Of a DNA stretch of 64,000 bases, positions 27,901 to 35,961 are shown piece after piece. The translations under genes and the position numbers were made by a program. Numbering within the stretch: the stretch's first letter is position 1; every line of letters starts with the position of its first letter. The stretch comes from an uncultured Prevotella sp. (lineage in GTDB: Bacteria; Bacteroidota; Bacteroidia; Bacteroidales; Bacteroidaceae): the NCBI GenBank assembly GCA_946183415.1, contig CAMHAM010000010.1, positions 1-64,000 on the forward strand, written 5' to 3'. The notes beneath the pieces are model-generated. The model saw nothing but the letters and a program-made list of their open reading frames with translations, did not search any database and had not been told where the DNA came from.

Positions 27901-29787
27901 GCTGTAGAATACAAAAAGTCGGAAGACGGTCGCCACAAAGAAGCCACAGAGTACTTTCGTGTGAATCCTCACCGACTGAACCTCGGCACCGTCGGACTGG
28001 ATCTGAAAGATGCTTCAGGTAAAGTCATCCCTCTCCAGGCCCTCTCTTCCATCCGTCAGGAACAGAAACTATGGGACGGCGAGATAGAATCATCGTTCAC
28101 AGCTGATGGTGAGACAGTAGAGGTTACCACTGGCGTCCATCCCACGAAAGATGCCCTCTATGCAAGAATCGTCAGTAACTTGTTAAAAGATCACAGAGTT
28201 ACGGTTGCACTTCGTTTTTCTTATCCTACAGGGAAGCATGCCGACGACGGTAATGACTGGACCAAACCCGAACGCCACCACTCCACGATCATGGCTCAAG
28301 ACAACCATTCTGCACTGATTAAGCGCACGCTTGACAGCACCACCTACTATGTCCGTATCCAGTGGGAAGGTGAAGCCACATTCAAGCGATGCAATCCTCA
28401 CCACTTTGAACTCACTACCAATGGGGATATCCTGACCTTTTCTGCAGAATACCTCCCCAACCAGACGAATCAGACAGATGCTACTGGTTTCGAATATGAC
28501 CAGTATCACAAGACAACGCTTCGCCATTGGAACCGCTGGTGGAAACAAGGTGCCATCGTCGATTTCTCCCGATGCACAGATCCACGTGCAAAAGAACTGG
28601 AGCGCAGGGTTGTACTCTCGCAATATCTTACACAAATCAACTGCGCCAACAATATGCCGCCACAGGAGTCAGGACTTACCTACAACACTTGGTTCGGACG
28701 TCCTCATCTTGAGATGACCTGGTGGCACATCACAGACTTTGCTCTTTGGAAACATCCAGAAACAGTACAGCAGATATTAGCTTGGTATAATGACACGGCT
28801 TACCCCGTAGCCCGGCAGATTGCCCAGCGCCAAGGTTTCAAGGGTGTGCGCTGGATGAAGATGACCGACCCTTGGGCTGGTGAGGCACCCTCGAACACCG
28901 GGTCGTTCCTTATCTGGCAACAGCCCCACTACATCTACCTCGCTGAAGAAATGTATCGTGCAAATCCTTCTGTTGAGACACTCAAGGAATACAGCGAACA
29001 GGTAGAAGCCACCGCTGAGTTCATGGCCGACTATGTTACCTTCGACCAGCGCTCAGGCCGATATCTTCTCAAGGGATGTACCGCCATGCAGGAATGTATG
29101 ACAAAGGATATCTCCTACAACCACCCCTTCGAACTCGCCTATTGGCAGTATGGATTGGCTGTTGCTCAGCAGTGGCGTGAACGTCAGGGCAAAGAGTGCA
29201 ACACCTTATGGGACGATATCATCCGCCGGCTCTCTCCCCTGCCTGAGGCTGAAGGCATTTACACGGCAGGACTGCCGATAGGCAAGCAACAAGAGTCGGA
29301 AGCCTTCGATCCTTTCGGTGCCTCTGACAAGAAGATCGAGACATTCGCAGATAAATGCCGTAACGACCACCCTGCCGTGCTCGGAGCCTGTGGACTCCTA
29401 CCCAGCCAGAACACCCCTTACGCTTTGTTGTATCATCAAGAGAAGATGAAGAAGACGCTTCACTGGGTGATGCAGAACTGGAACTGGCAGACGACCTGGG
29501 GCTGGGACTATGGTATGATTGCCATGACGGCAGCCCGTCTGGGTGATCCCGAGACAGCTCTCAAAGCCCTATTCATCGACACTCAGAAGAATACCTATCT
29601 CAAAAACGGCCATAACTTCCAGACACCCGACCGTCTGCGTATCTACCTGCCTGGCAATGGTGCCCTACTCACAGCCATCGCCATGATGTGCGCAGGATGG
29701 GACGGTTGCACCGAACCTCTTAATCCCGGCTTCCCCAAGGACGGCAAATGGGACGTGCGTTGGGAAGGCCTACAGAGAATGCAATAG
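24994..29787 (+). CDS. Three-module secreted enzyme: GH28 - GH105 - (alpha/alpha)6 glycosidase-like
   Basis: 1597 residues with a signal peptide (ends MMAQGW). Residues about 25-470 are a GH28 pectinase beta-helix with all four motifs: NGDGCDP (near 267), GDDCIAIKSG (289), GHGG (323) and RIKT (357). Residues about 495-870 are GH105, the unsaturated (rhamno)galacturonyl hydrolase family, with the signature WGRAQGWYSM near 686. Residues about 890-1597 are Trp-rich and helical (NTWFGRPHLEMTWWH), resembling six-hairpin glycosidases; I cannot name the family. The set fits breakdown of pectic backbone oligosaccharides. The reading frame is continuous. Such modules are normally separate proteins, so this fusion is unusual. 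Confidence 0.9.
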   Translation: MKKRRLIAWLFSMLFPALMMAQGWNEAQYKQIEQSIRVPQFVNKDYVITKFGASTEASAAKNQKAIQKAIDQCSKKGGGRVVVPAGCKFLTGAITLKNGVNLHVEEGAVLEFAFLPELYPIVETSWEGLECFNLSPCIYAFGAKDIAVTGKGTIDGGGSNDTWWPWNGNPRFGWKEGMISQRGGSRARLLKNGEDGIPMYNEKGERSPERIFGPEDGLRPQLVSFNKCEGILLEDITLLRSPFWVIHPLHSTDITVRRVKMINDGPNGDGCDPECCDRVLIEDCFFNTGDDCIAIKSGRNRDGRERNMPSKNIIIRNCEMKNGHGGVVVGSEISGGCQNVYAHDCVMDSPELERVLRIKTNSCRGGIIENINMRNIKVGVCKESVLKINLDYEHNEICCRGYYPIVRNVYMENVTSEKSQYGVQIIGLDEDTYVYDITVKNCKFNGVKDGNFSSGKTRNVQFENLFINGSLCLQKAPYEHYSEWLTYSEMQRVPKSYLLDFSKKPKWSYVMGIELEGMLDTYLTYGGEDIRKYCQEYTDTMINEKGDIRGYDILEYNLDNVRTGHFVTRMYNLYPEPKNKLAINTMMKQLQNQPRTIADKVFWHKAIYAYQVWLDGIFMGLPFRCLTASTQLKPKEAIKIYDDAVNQLKITYERTIDPKTGLNRHAYDETRDAFWSDNETGLSQHCWGRAQGWYSMALIEVLDALPEDYSRRGEVIELLQKDLDAVIKWQDKETGAWYQVMDSPGREGNYLESTCTSMFAYVLLKAYNKGYLGTKYRDAGIKAYQGIIKNFIRVNEDKTISLTQCCEVAGLGPAATPQVVAAMKKINPKGSVNENKRRDGGYQYYLSEPIRDNDAKGVGPFIWASLEIEKLGYNVNNVTASIDRHAVVNRNNPVITEASDLASLTIGNGHFAATVDVTGLQSFPFDYGAGVPLNAMSDWGWHKFENTNALMSSESEKAFDFGHGHQEIYAVEYKKSEDGRHKEATEYFRVNPHRLNLGTVGLDLKDASGKVIPLQALSSIRQEQKLWDGEIESSFTADGETVEVTTGVHPTKDALYARIVSNLLKDHRVTVALRFSYPTGKHADDGNDWTKPERHHSTIMAQDNHSALIKRTLDSTTYYVRIQWEGEATFKRCNPHHFELTTNGDILTFSAEYLPNQTNQTDATGFEYDQYHKTTLRHWNRWWKQGAIVDFSRCTDPRAKELERRVVLSQYLTQINCANNMPPQESGLTYNTWFGRPHLEMTWWHITDFALWKHPETVQQILAWYNDTAYPVARQIAQRQGFKGVRWMKMTDPWAGEAPSNTGSFLIWQQPHYIYLAEEMYRANPSVETLKEYSEQVEATAEFMADYVTFDQRSGRYLLKGCTAMQECMTKDISYNHPFELAYWQYGLAVAQQWRERQGKECNTLWDDIIRRLSPLPEAEGIYTAGLPIGKQQESEAFDPFGASDKKIETFADKCRNDHPAVLGACGLLPSQNTPYALLYHQEKMKKTLHWVMQNWNWQTTWGWDYGMIAMTAARLGDPETALKALFIDTQKNTYLKNGHNFQTPDRLRIYLPGNGALLTAIAMMCAGWDGCTEPLNPGFPKDGKWDVRWEGLQRMQ
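27617..27659. repeat. Inverted repeat at the junction between GH105 and the third module
   Basis: TTAACAACGTGACGG (27617-27631) and CCGTCACGCTGTTGTTAA (27642-27659) are complementary apart from a 2-base bulge. It lies exactly in the linker region after the GH105 domain (residues about 875-889). It has the shape of an intergenic hairpin, now translated. Confidence 0.6.
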
Positions 29788-29822
29788 TATAAGAATACAA
29801 ACTTGAATTGCAAGCAACAAAT

Positions 29823-31478
29823 ATGAGAAAATACCTCTTTCTACTTTGTATCGGCTTTAGCATCATGCATGCCTCTGCCCAGTACAAATCCGAAGTCTGG
29901 GCACCCGACAACGGCGACGGCACGTATACCAACCCCGTGATTAATGCAGACTATAGCGACCCAGATGTCTGCGTAGGACCGAGCGGCGAGGATTACTATA
30001 TGACGGCCTCAAGTTTTCATTGTACGCCAGGGTTGCCTATCCTGCACTCTAAGGACTTGGTAAACTGGGAGATTATCAATTATGCCATCAAGAATCTCTA
30101 TGAGGGTCACGACAAACTGCTGGCACACTTCAGCAGCCGCCCACAGCACGGCAATGGTGTGTGGGCGCCTTCTATCCGTTACCACGACGGACAGTACTAT
30201 ATCTACTGGGGCGACCCCGACTTCGGTGTCATGATGGTGAAGACTAAAGACGGAAATCCTGCCAGTGAGTGGGAACAGCCCGTCTGCGTGATTCCAGGAC
30301 AGGGCTATATCGACACCACCCCGCTCTGGGATGAGGACGGACGCTGCTACTTAGTAAACGGATGGGCCAACTCGCGCAGTAAGTTTGCCTCGGTGCTGAC
30401 GGTTCGTGAACTGTCGGCTGACGGTACACGAGCCATCGGGCAACCCGTCATCGTCTTCGATGGCAACGGCACGGAGAACCGCACCTGCGAAGGACCGAAG
30501 TTCTACAAGCGCGATGGCTGGTACTGGATCATGTGTCCCGCAGGCGGGGTCCCCACAGGCTTCCAACTGGCAATGCGTTCGAAATCACCCTACGGTCCCT
30601 ACGAACACAAGATCGTATTGGCTCAGGGCAAGACCAACATCAACGGGCCTCATCAAGGCGGCTGGGTGCATACAAAATACGGCGAAGACTGGTTCTTGCA
30701 CTTCCAGGATAAGGAAGCCTACGGTCGCGTGGTACATCTGAATCCCGTTGACTGGTCTACTGGCTGGCCCATCATGGGCAAGAAGGGGGAGCCTGTCGTT
30801 ACCAACCAGAAGCCACAGACATCAAGTAGCGTTATCGTCAACCCTGTCGAGAGCGACGAGTTTAATACGCCAACCGTCGGACTGCAATGGCAGTGGCACG
30901 GCAATTACGACGAGAAGTTCGGTGTGCCCACCGCTTTTGGAACCTTCCGCCTCTACACCTATAAACTGTCTGAGGGATGGAAGAATTTCTGGGAAGTACC
31001 CAATATGCTGCTCCAGAAGACGCCTGCCGATCAGTTTACCGCCACCACCAAACTCCGTTTTACATCAAAGGCTGAGGGACAGATGGGCGGACTCATCATG
31101 ATGGGACTGGACTATAGCGCCTTAGTCTTACGTCGCATAGGCCATGAGTTCCAGTTAGTACAACTTACATGTAAAGGTGCCGATAAAGGCAATCCACAGA
31201 CCGAGCACCTCATCGCGACGCTGAAACCGACAGCTGTCGACCAGATCGACTACAAGCCCGGCATCCACGAAGACATCTACCTGCGCCTGAAGGTGAAGGA
31301 TTCCAAATTGACCTTTGCCTGGAGTCAGGACGGTAAGAAGTTCTCACCCTGCGGCGATGAGTTCCAGATGAAGGAAGGCAAGTGGATTGGAGCCAAGTTC
31401 GGTTTCGTAGCCGTAGAGCCCGATCCCAAGTGTGATCGTGGCTGGATAGATGCCGACTGGATCAGGATCACAAAATAG
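29823..31478 (+). CDS. Glycoside hydrolase family 43 enzyme, secreted
   Basis: 551 residues from ATG 29823 with a signal peptide (FSIMHASAQ). The five-bladed propeller shows the catalytic base Asp in NADYSDPDVC (near residue 42), VWAPSIRYHDGQYYIYW, and a Glu in RTCEGPKFY near residue 222 as likely general acid. A C-terminal beta-sandwich (about 340-551) ends in the RGWIDADWIRI pattern. GH43 acts on xylosides or arabinofuranosides. It follows the pectinase fusion by 35 bp, so co-transcription and a role on pectic side chains are likely. Confidence 0.9.
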   Translation: MRKYLFLLCIGFSIMHASAQYKSEVWAPDNGDGTYTNPVINADYSDPDVCVGPSGEDYYMTASSFHCTPGLPILHSKDLVNWEIINYAIKNLYEGHDKLLAHFSSRPQHGNGVWAPSIRYHDGQYYIYWGDPDFGVMMVKTKDGNPASEWEQPVCVIPGQGYIDTTPLWDEDGRCYLVNGWANSRSKFASVLTVRELSADGTRAIGQPVIVFDGNGTENRTCEGPKFYKRDGWYWIMCPAGGVPTGFQLAMRSKSPYGPYEHKIVLAQGKTNINGPHQGGWVHTKYGEDWFLHFQDKEAYGRVVHLNPVDWSTGWPIMGKKGEPVVTNQKPQTSSSVIVNPVESDEFNTPTVGLQWQWHGNYDEKFGVPTAFGTFRLYTYKLSEGWKNFWEVPNMLLQKTPADQFTATTKLRFTSKAEGQMGGLIMMGLDYSALVLRRIGHEFQLVQLTCKGADKGNPQTEHLIATLKPTAVDQIDYKPGIHEDIYLRLKVKDSKLTFAWSQDGKKFSPCGDEFQMKEGKWIGAKFGFVAVEPDPKCDRGWIDADWIRITK

Positions 31479-31519
31479 AGAACCTCCACAGAGGGCAGTC
31501 ATACTGCAGACAAAAAAAT

Positions 31520-31555
31520 CATCCCCGCCATTGTGAAGTGGCGGGGATGTTTTTT
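31520..31555. terminator. Bidirectional terminator after GH43
   Basis: CATCCCCGCCA (31520-31530), 8-nt loop, TGGCGGGGATG (31539-31549) followed by six T. A run of seven A precedes it and serves the opposite gene. All 11 pairs are Watson-Crick. Confidence 0.85.
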
Positions 31556-31565
31556 GCAGCCATTG

Positions 31566-32411
31566 TTAGAAAATACGATATACGCATTTGACATTCAGTG
31601 TGGGCCAGAATGTAGTTTCACTCAGCGTTTTGAGGGTTTTTGAACCTTTGGGGTCGAGGTTATCATACTTCTCGAGCTGTGACTTCCCATTATCACCTTC
31701 CAAAAAGACCTTCGGCTTTCCCCAGAACTGGATGCCCAGATCGACATTGCAGGCGAAACGGTGCTTCGTGGGAACTGCACGACCAAATCCGATGCCGATA
31801 TAAGGACGAAAGGCATTGACTTCCACCGACGTCTTGATGATGCCATCCTTATCAGGCTCCAGAATATAGTTGCCAAACTTCACGCCAACCTTGCCAAGAC
31901 CTAAATCTTTAGGCACATCCCAATGGTTAAAGGCATAGATTGCCTCCAGCAGGATCTGGTCACCAGCAGTGTTCATGTTTATGATCTCCTTGTTGCCCAC
32001 ATAGGCTCCTGCCGTCACGTGGAAGGAACTTTTCTTGAAGGGATAAACATCGAAGAGCAGATGTCCTGAAGCATATTTATACTTGCCATCGAAGTGGATC
32101 TTATCAGGAATGCGCTTATTAGGCAGAAACTTTGGAATCCATTCTTGGAAAACATCCTTAACGCCCTGGCTAAATCCCAAGTCGAGCTCAGGATGGGTCG
32201 TGATATTGGGCATGACGTCTGCGCCGACACGGACTGATACGATTCGGGAGATGGGGGCTGCGGCTTCTAAGCTGAAAAACGTGGTACCAATACCCGCGCC
32301 TGCACTTAGATGATTGAATCTACCTAATTCCACATCATCATTATACTGTGCATGGACTGATGTCAATCCGAAAACTGACAAGACACTGATAAGAACGTAT
32401 TTCTTCATCAT
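31566..32411 (-). CDS. Outer-membrane beta-barrel-like protein (paralogue 1)
   Basis: 281 residues, signal peptide ending SVHAQ. The body is alternating beta-strand segments ending in an aromatic C-terminus (VYRIF), typical of outer-membrane barrels. It shares NHLS.G near the N-terminus, a PYIGIGFG motif and a WP-L(N/E) C-terminus with the next gene, so the two are tandem duplicates. Function unknown. The spacing of 40 bp and shared strand suggest one unit with the PI-PLC-like lipoprotein. Confidence 0.7.
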   Translation of the reverse strand: MMKKYVLISVLSVFGLTSVHAQYNDDVELGRFNHLSAGAGIGTTFFSLEAAAPISRIVSVRVGADVMPNITTHPELDLGFSQGVKDVFQEWIPKFLPNKRIPDKIHFDGKYKYASGHLLFDVYPFKKSSFHVTAGAYVGNKEIINMNTAGDQILLEAIYAFNHWDVPKDLGLGKVGVKFGNYILEPDKDGIIKTSVEVNAFRPYIGIGFGRAVPTKHRFACNVDLGIQFWGKPKVFLEGDNGKSQLEKYDNLDPKGSKTLKTLSETTFWPTLNVKCVYRIF

Positions 32412-32451
32412 AGCTTTATCCTAAATTGTCGCCGAGTGATGTCGCAGATGC

Positions 32452-33303
32452 CTAAAAGATTTTGTAGGCTACTCGTATCTCCAGATTGGGCCATGCCTTC
32501 AGCCATGACACTATACTACCGATACCGGAATTCTTACCTGCCGAATTAATCTCTGTACCGTTGTTCAGCACGAATTTCGGTGAGCCCCAGAACATCAGAC
32601 CTAAATCTACGGCCAGGCTGACACGATGGGTCTTAGCCAGGTGCTGTCCGAAACCGATGCCAAGATACGGTTTCACAGCATTGGTCTTCATGCGCACGTC
32701 GATGTTACCATTCTCATCAGCCGTGAACACGTAGTCACCGAACTGCACTCCAACGGGTGGATAATTTGTACGGTAGAGAAGGTTGTAGTCTTGCACTTTT
32801 TCATTGGCATCGTAGAGGAAGCCAAGAGCACCATCATTGGTATTGCGGAAATGTAAGAAATTCTGGCTACCAATGAATAGACCTGCAGAGAAATAGAAAG
32901 GTATACTTTTCCAGGGATGTACCTCGCCCAGGAGGTAGAAATTCCAGAAGTTGGGCTTGAGAGCCAGTTCTACCTTATCTACCATTTGTGCACGCTTGAT
33001 AGCATCCTCTTCCACCATCTGCATCTGAGTGATTTCCGAAGCTGTGTTGATGGCCTTGAACTTGATATCGCCCCAAGCCATTCCTCCAATACCTGCTCTT
33101 ACCGTCACTGTCTTGTGGACAGGCATAGCCACATCGATGCTTGTACCTGACAGTCCAGTAGACAGACCTACAGAGAGGTGGTTGAAGAGGCCTTCTTCAG
33201 CATGTAACTTGTCGGCCTTCTGAGCCTTGGCTCCTGTTGCCGCAAACATAATCGCGAAGAGAATAATGAGTCTATGCATATTGCGTTTCATATTTCTTGT
33301 CAT
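32452..33303 (-). CDS. Outer-membrane beta-barrel-like protein (paralogue 2)
   Basis: 283 residues. The ATG at 33303 directly follows the TAA of the upstream gene, giving TAAATG. Signal peptide (MFAATGAKAQ), then FNHLSVGLSTGLSG, NAVKPYLGIGFGQHLAKTHR, DLGLMFWGSPKFVLN and C-terminal VAYKIF. It is clearly homologous to paralogue 1 over the whole length. No pore or ligand motif is recognised. Confidence 0.7.
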   Translation of the reverse strand: MTRNMKRNMHRLIILFAIMFAATGAKAQKADKLHAEEGLFNHLSVGLSTGLSGTSIDVAMPVHKTVTVRAGIGGMAWGDIKFKAINTASEITQMQMVEEDAIKRAQMVDKVELALKPNFWNFYLLGEVHPWKSIPFYFSAGLFIGSQNFLHFRNTNDGALGFLYDANEKVQDYNLLYRTNYPPVGVQFGDYVFTADENGNIDVRMKTNAVKPYLGIGFGQHLAKTHRVSLAVDLGLMFWGSPKFVLNNGTEINSAGKNSGIGSIVSWLKAWPNLEIRVAYKIF

Positions 33304-34521
33304 TTATTTAAAGTATGATTTGTTCGACTTGATAAGCAGGTTGGTGAGCGACTGGCTCATCGGGGCGAACCCGTACAGGTAGTCGCTGGTATACGGTGTA
33401 CCGCCGTTGACGACACAGTGTACGTAGTCGTGGCAGGCCATATCCATCGGCATGATACCCACCGTACCCTCGTATTTCTGCAGGTCTTCGATAACCAGCG
33501 GGTGGAGGTTAGCGGCATTGGTAATGTATCCACGTGGCGACACCTGGGTATAAGCCGAACAGTGGTTTACAATCCAGATATTCTCGTCGGAAGCGGTAGC
33601 CTCACGTGCGCTGTGCATCATGTCGATGACAGTCTTCTGCTTGTTCTGCATCCGCTTCTCGGTAGTGGTCTTGTAGTAGTCCTGCTTGTAGAGTGTAGCC
33701 ATGATCGAGGGGTCGTTCATGTTATACATGGCACAGCTGCGCTGGGCAGCGGGATCGAGATCCTCCTTGATATCCGGGTCCTCATCGGGCCAGTCGCAGT
33801 ACACGATGGGATAATCGTAGATTTCATGCAGCAGGCGCAGGTCGTAGCGGCTCAACCACAGGATCTTACCACGCATCTCGCCCACCGTGATGTCTGGGCG
33901 CCAGTTCTCGACAAACAGCCCTTGATACTTCGACATGTGCAATACATCGCTGAGCAGGGAGTACAAGTCTTTCTGATCCTCAAAACCGTTGTCAAACTGC
34001 AGCTTGCAGATGAAGAACTCCGACGGGTGGTCTTGCAGGTAGTCTTGCAACCAGTCGACAGTTTCCTCGAAAGTGACGTCGATCTCACTGATACCGTGTG
34101 TCAGGCGCAAAATTCTCTTCTTAGCAATTGTGTCAGTGCTCACCACAGGGCGGATGTCAAAGAAGCGCAGACCAGAGTTCATCTGCTCCTCAAGGTCTGA
34201 CAACTGGCTGATGGCCGTCATGTTGAACACGAACTTCAGTCCTGGCTGGTAGAATCCCATGCCAGTCATGGTGTCGTGTGTACCAGGGATGCTCAACTTG
34301 CATACCTTTACCTCGTCCCTCACCATGTCCAGCCAGTCTGTGGCAGGCTTGGCCAGGTCATAGGGAACCATGATGGAGTCCTCATAGCCTTCTGAGAAGA
34401 GATACGGTAAGTCGAGTGAGACCTTTTCGTCGTAGACTTTCTTTAAGTCTTCGTCACTGCAACTGTACAGTGCTGTCATGGCCACAAAGGCCATAATGGC
34501 ATACATTAGTTTTCTGTTCAT
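33304..34521 (-). CDS. PI-PLC X-domain-like phosphodiesterase, lipoprotein
   Basis: 405 residues. Lipoprotein signal (MTALYSCSD). The phosphatidylinositol-specific phospholipase C X-domain is seen in LSIPGTHDTMTGMGF with the first catalytic His, LRFFDIRPV, and LTHGISEIDVTFEE with the second catalytic His, as in bacterial PI-PLCs. C-terminal half: NIWIVNHCSAY and GIMPMDMA. Likely surface- or periplasm-exposed and acting on phosphoinositide-type or glycosyl-phosphoinositol substrates; host or bacterial origin of the substrate is unknown. Followed without a gap by two barrel proteins. Confidence 0.82.
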   Translation of the reverse strand: MNRKLMYAIMAFVAMTALYSCSDEDLKKVYDEKVSLDLPYLFSEGYEDSIMVPYDLAKPATDWLDMVRDEVKVCKLSIPGTHDTMTGMGFYQPGLKFVFNMTAISQLSDLEEQMNSGLRFFDIRPVVSTDTIAKKRILRLTHGISEIDVTFEETVDWLQDYLQDHPSEFFICKLQFDNGFEDQKDLYSLLSDVLHMSKYQGLFVENWRPDITVGEMRGKILWLSRYDLRLLHEIYDYPIVYCDWPDEDPDIKEDLDPAAQRSCAMYNMNDPSIMATLYKQDYYKTTTEKRMQNKQKTVIDMMHSAREATASDENIWIVNHCSAYTQVSPRGYITNAANLHPLVIEDLQKYEGTVGIMPMDMACHDYVHCVVNGGTPYTSDYLYGFAPMSQSLTNLLIKSNKSYFK

Positions 34522-34565
34522 AATTCTATTGTTACTTATTTAATATTGTTTTGTTTCTCAATTAG

Positions 34566-35921
34566 TTAAGAACGATGTTCTTCATCATGAGCACTCATGT
34601 TCTTGATAAACAGATCGACAAGATGCTTCGTGATAAAGGTATTCCTGACGGCATGGCGCACCCTGTCGGCTAATGAGGTCGTGTCGTCGGAGGGGTTAGC
34701 CGCCTCTGACTCTGCCGCAACCACATCCTGCTCGCGCTTATCGATCTTAGCACGGAAGCTCTCTGGAACGTGATTGTAAAGGAACGTGTAGCATGGCGTA
34801 GCAGCCTTCATAATATAAGGCGTGAGGAAGGTGGTCACCACACTGGATGCTACGATGATGGGATAGATCATAGGATCAAGAACACCCAGACTGGTACCCA
34901 GTCCAGCGATGATGAATGAAAACTCGCCAATCTGGACGAATGAGAAGCTGGTAAGCATGGAGTCGCGCATGGTCTGACCGCCCCACCAGCAACCCAAGGT
35001 ACCAAAGAGAATCATTCCGATGATAATGATCAAGCTGACATAGATGATACTCATCCAATATTGTGCCACTGAAGACGGATCAATCAGCATGCCCACAGAG
35101 ATGAAGAAGATAGCAGCAAAGACATTCTTCAGCGGTGTCATCAGCTTTTCGATACGATGCGACTCCACCGTCTCGGCAAGGATGGAACCCATCACGAAGG
35201 CACCGAGTGCGCTGCTGAACCCTGCTTCCTCTGCCGTCAGCACCATGCCCAGACACAGACCCAAGGCGAGGATGATCAGCGTCTCGTCATTCAAGTGTTT
35301 TTCCAGTTTGCGTATCAGCGTCGGGATAATCAGTATTCCGAAGATGAACCATGCCGCGAGCGTAATGGCCAGATCGACCACCTTGCCGGCCAACTCGGCA
35401 CCCTCGAACTGATGGCGGATGGCGATGCTGGAGAGCAATACCATCAGTACCACTGCCACCACGTCCTCCACAATAAGGATGCTGGTCGCTCCCTTGACGA
35501 AACGCTCCTTACTCAGGCCGGCCTCGTCAATGGCCTTCATCACGATAGTGGTGCTCGACATACAAAGCATGCCCGCCAGGAACAGGGAGTTGATCATATC
35601 AAACTTGGCATCCACTCCTACAAGGTAGCCAAAGAGCATCATGCCACCGATGATCGTCAACGCACCGATGGCTGCCACCTTGCCGCTGCTGATGAGGTTC
35701 TTCAGACGGAACTCCAGACCGATACAGAACAACACAAACAGCACGCCGATGTCGCCCCATTGCTTCACGTTGTCCGCATTCACAAACTTCTCGCCAGAAA
35801 GGTGTGGACCTATCAAGACACCCGCAACGATATAACCCAGCACCACCGGCTGCTTTAGAAACTTAAAAATAATACTGACTACAGCAGCTGTAATCATCAA
35901 AACGTATAAATCTTGTACCAT
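34566..35921 (-). CDS. Kef-type cation:proton antiporter (CPA2)
   Basis: 451 residues, about 12 membrane helices, with the CPA2 pattern: KQPVVLGYIVAGVLIGPHL, GDIGVLFVLFCIGLEFRLKNL, AGMLCMSSTTIVMKAIDEAG, FSSALGAFVMGSILAET and FISVGMLIDPSSVA. There is no TrkA-N nucleotide-binding domain; the C-terminal tail (about 385-451) is short, charged and cytoplasmic. Exchanges K+ or Na+ for H+; specificity cannot be read. Confidence 0.9.
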   Translation of the reverse strand: MVQDLYVLMITAAVVSIIFKFLKQPVVLGYIVAGVLIGPHLSGEKFVNADNVKQWGDIGVLFVLFCIGLEFRLKNLISSGKVAAIGALTIIGGMMLFGYLVGVDAKFDMINSLFLAGMLCMSSTTIVMKAIDEAGLSKERFVKGATSILIVEDVVAVVLMVLLSSIAIRHQFEGAELAGKVVDLAITLAAWFIFGILIIPTLIRKLEKHLNDETLIILALGLCLGMVLTAEEAGFSSALGAFVMGSILAETVESHRIEKLMTPLKNVFAAIFFISVGMLIDPSSVAQYWMSIIYVSLIIIIGMILFGTLGCWWGGQTMRDSMLTSFSFVQIGEFSFIIAGLGTSLGVLDPMIYPIIVASSVVTTFLTPYIMKAATPCYTFLYNHVPESFRAKIDKREQDVVAAESEAANPSDDTTSLADRVRHAVRNTFITKHLVDLFIKNMSAHDEEHRS

Positions 35922-35961
35922 ATTAATAATTAAATTTATAAATTTCGATTATTTTAAAACC

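Noticed and set aside
33418..34200. 260-codon plus-strand frame opposite the PI-PLC-like gene
   Set aside because: Antisense shadow of a gene with signal peptide and catalytic motifs.
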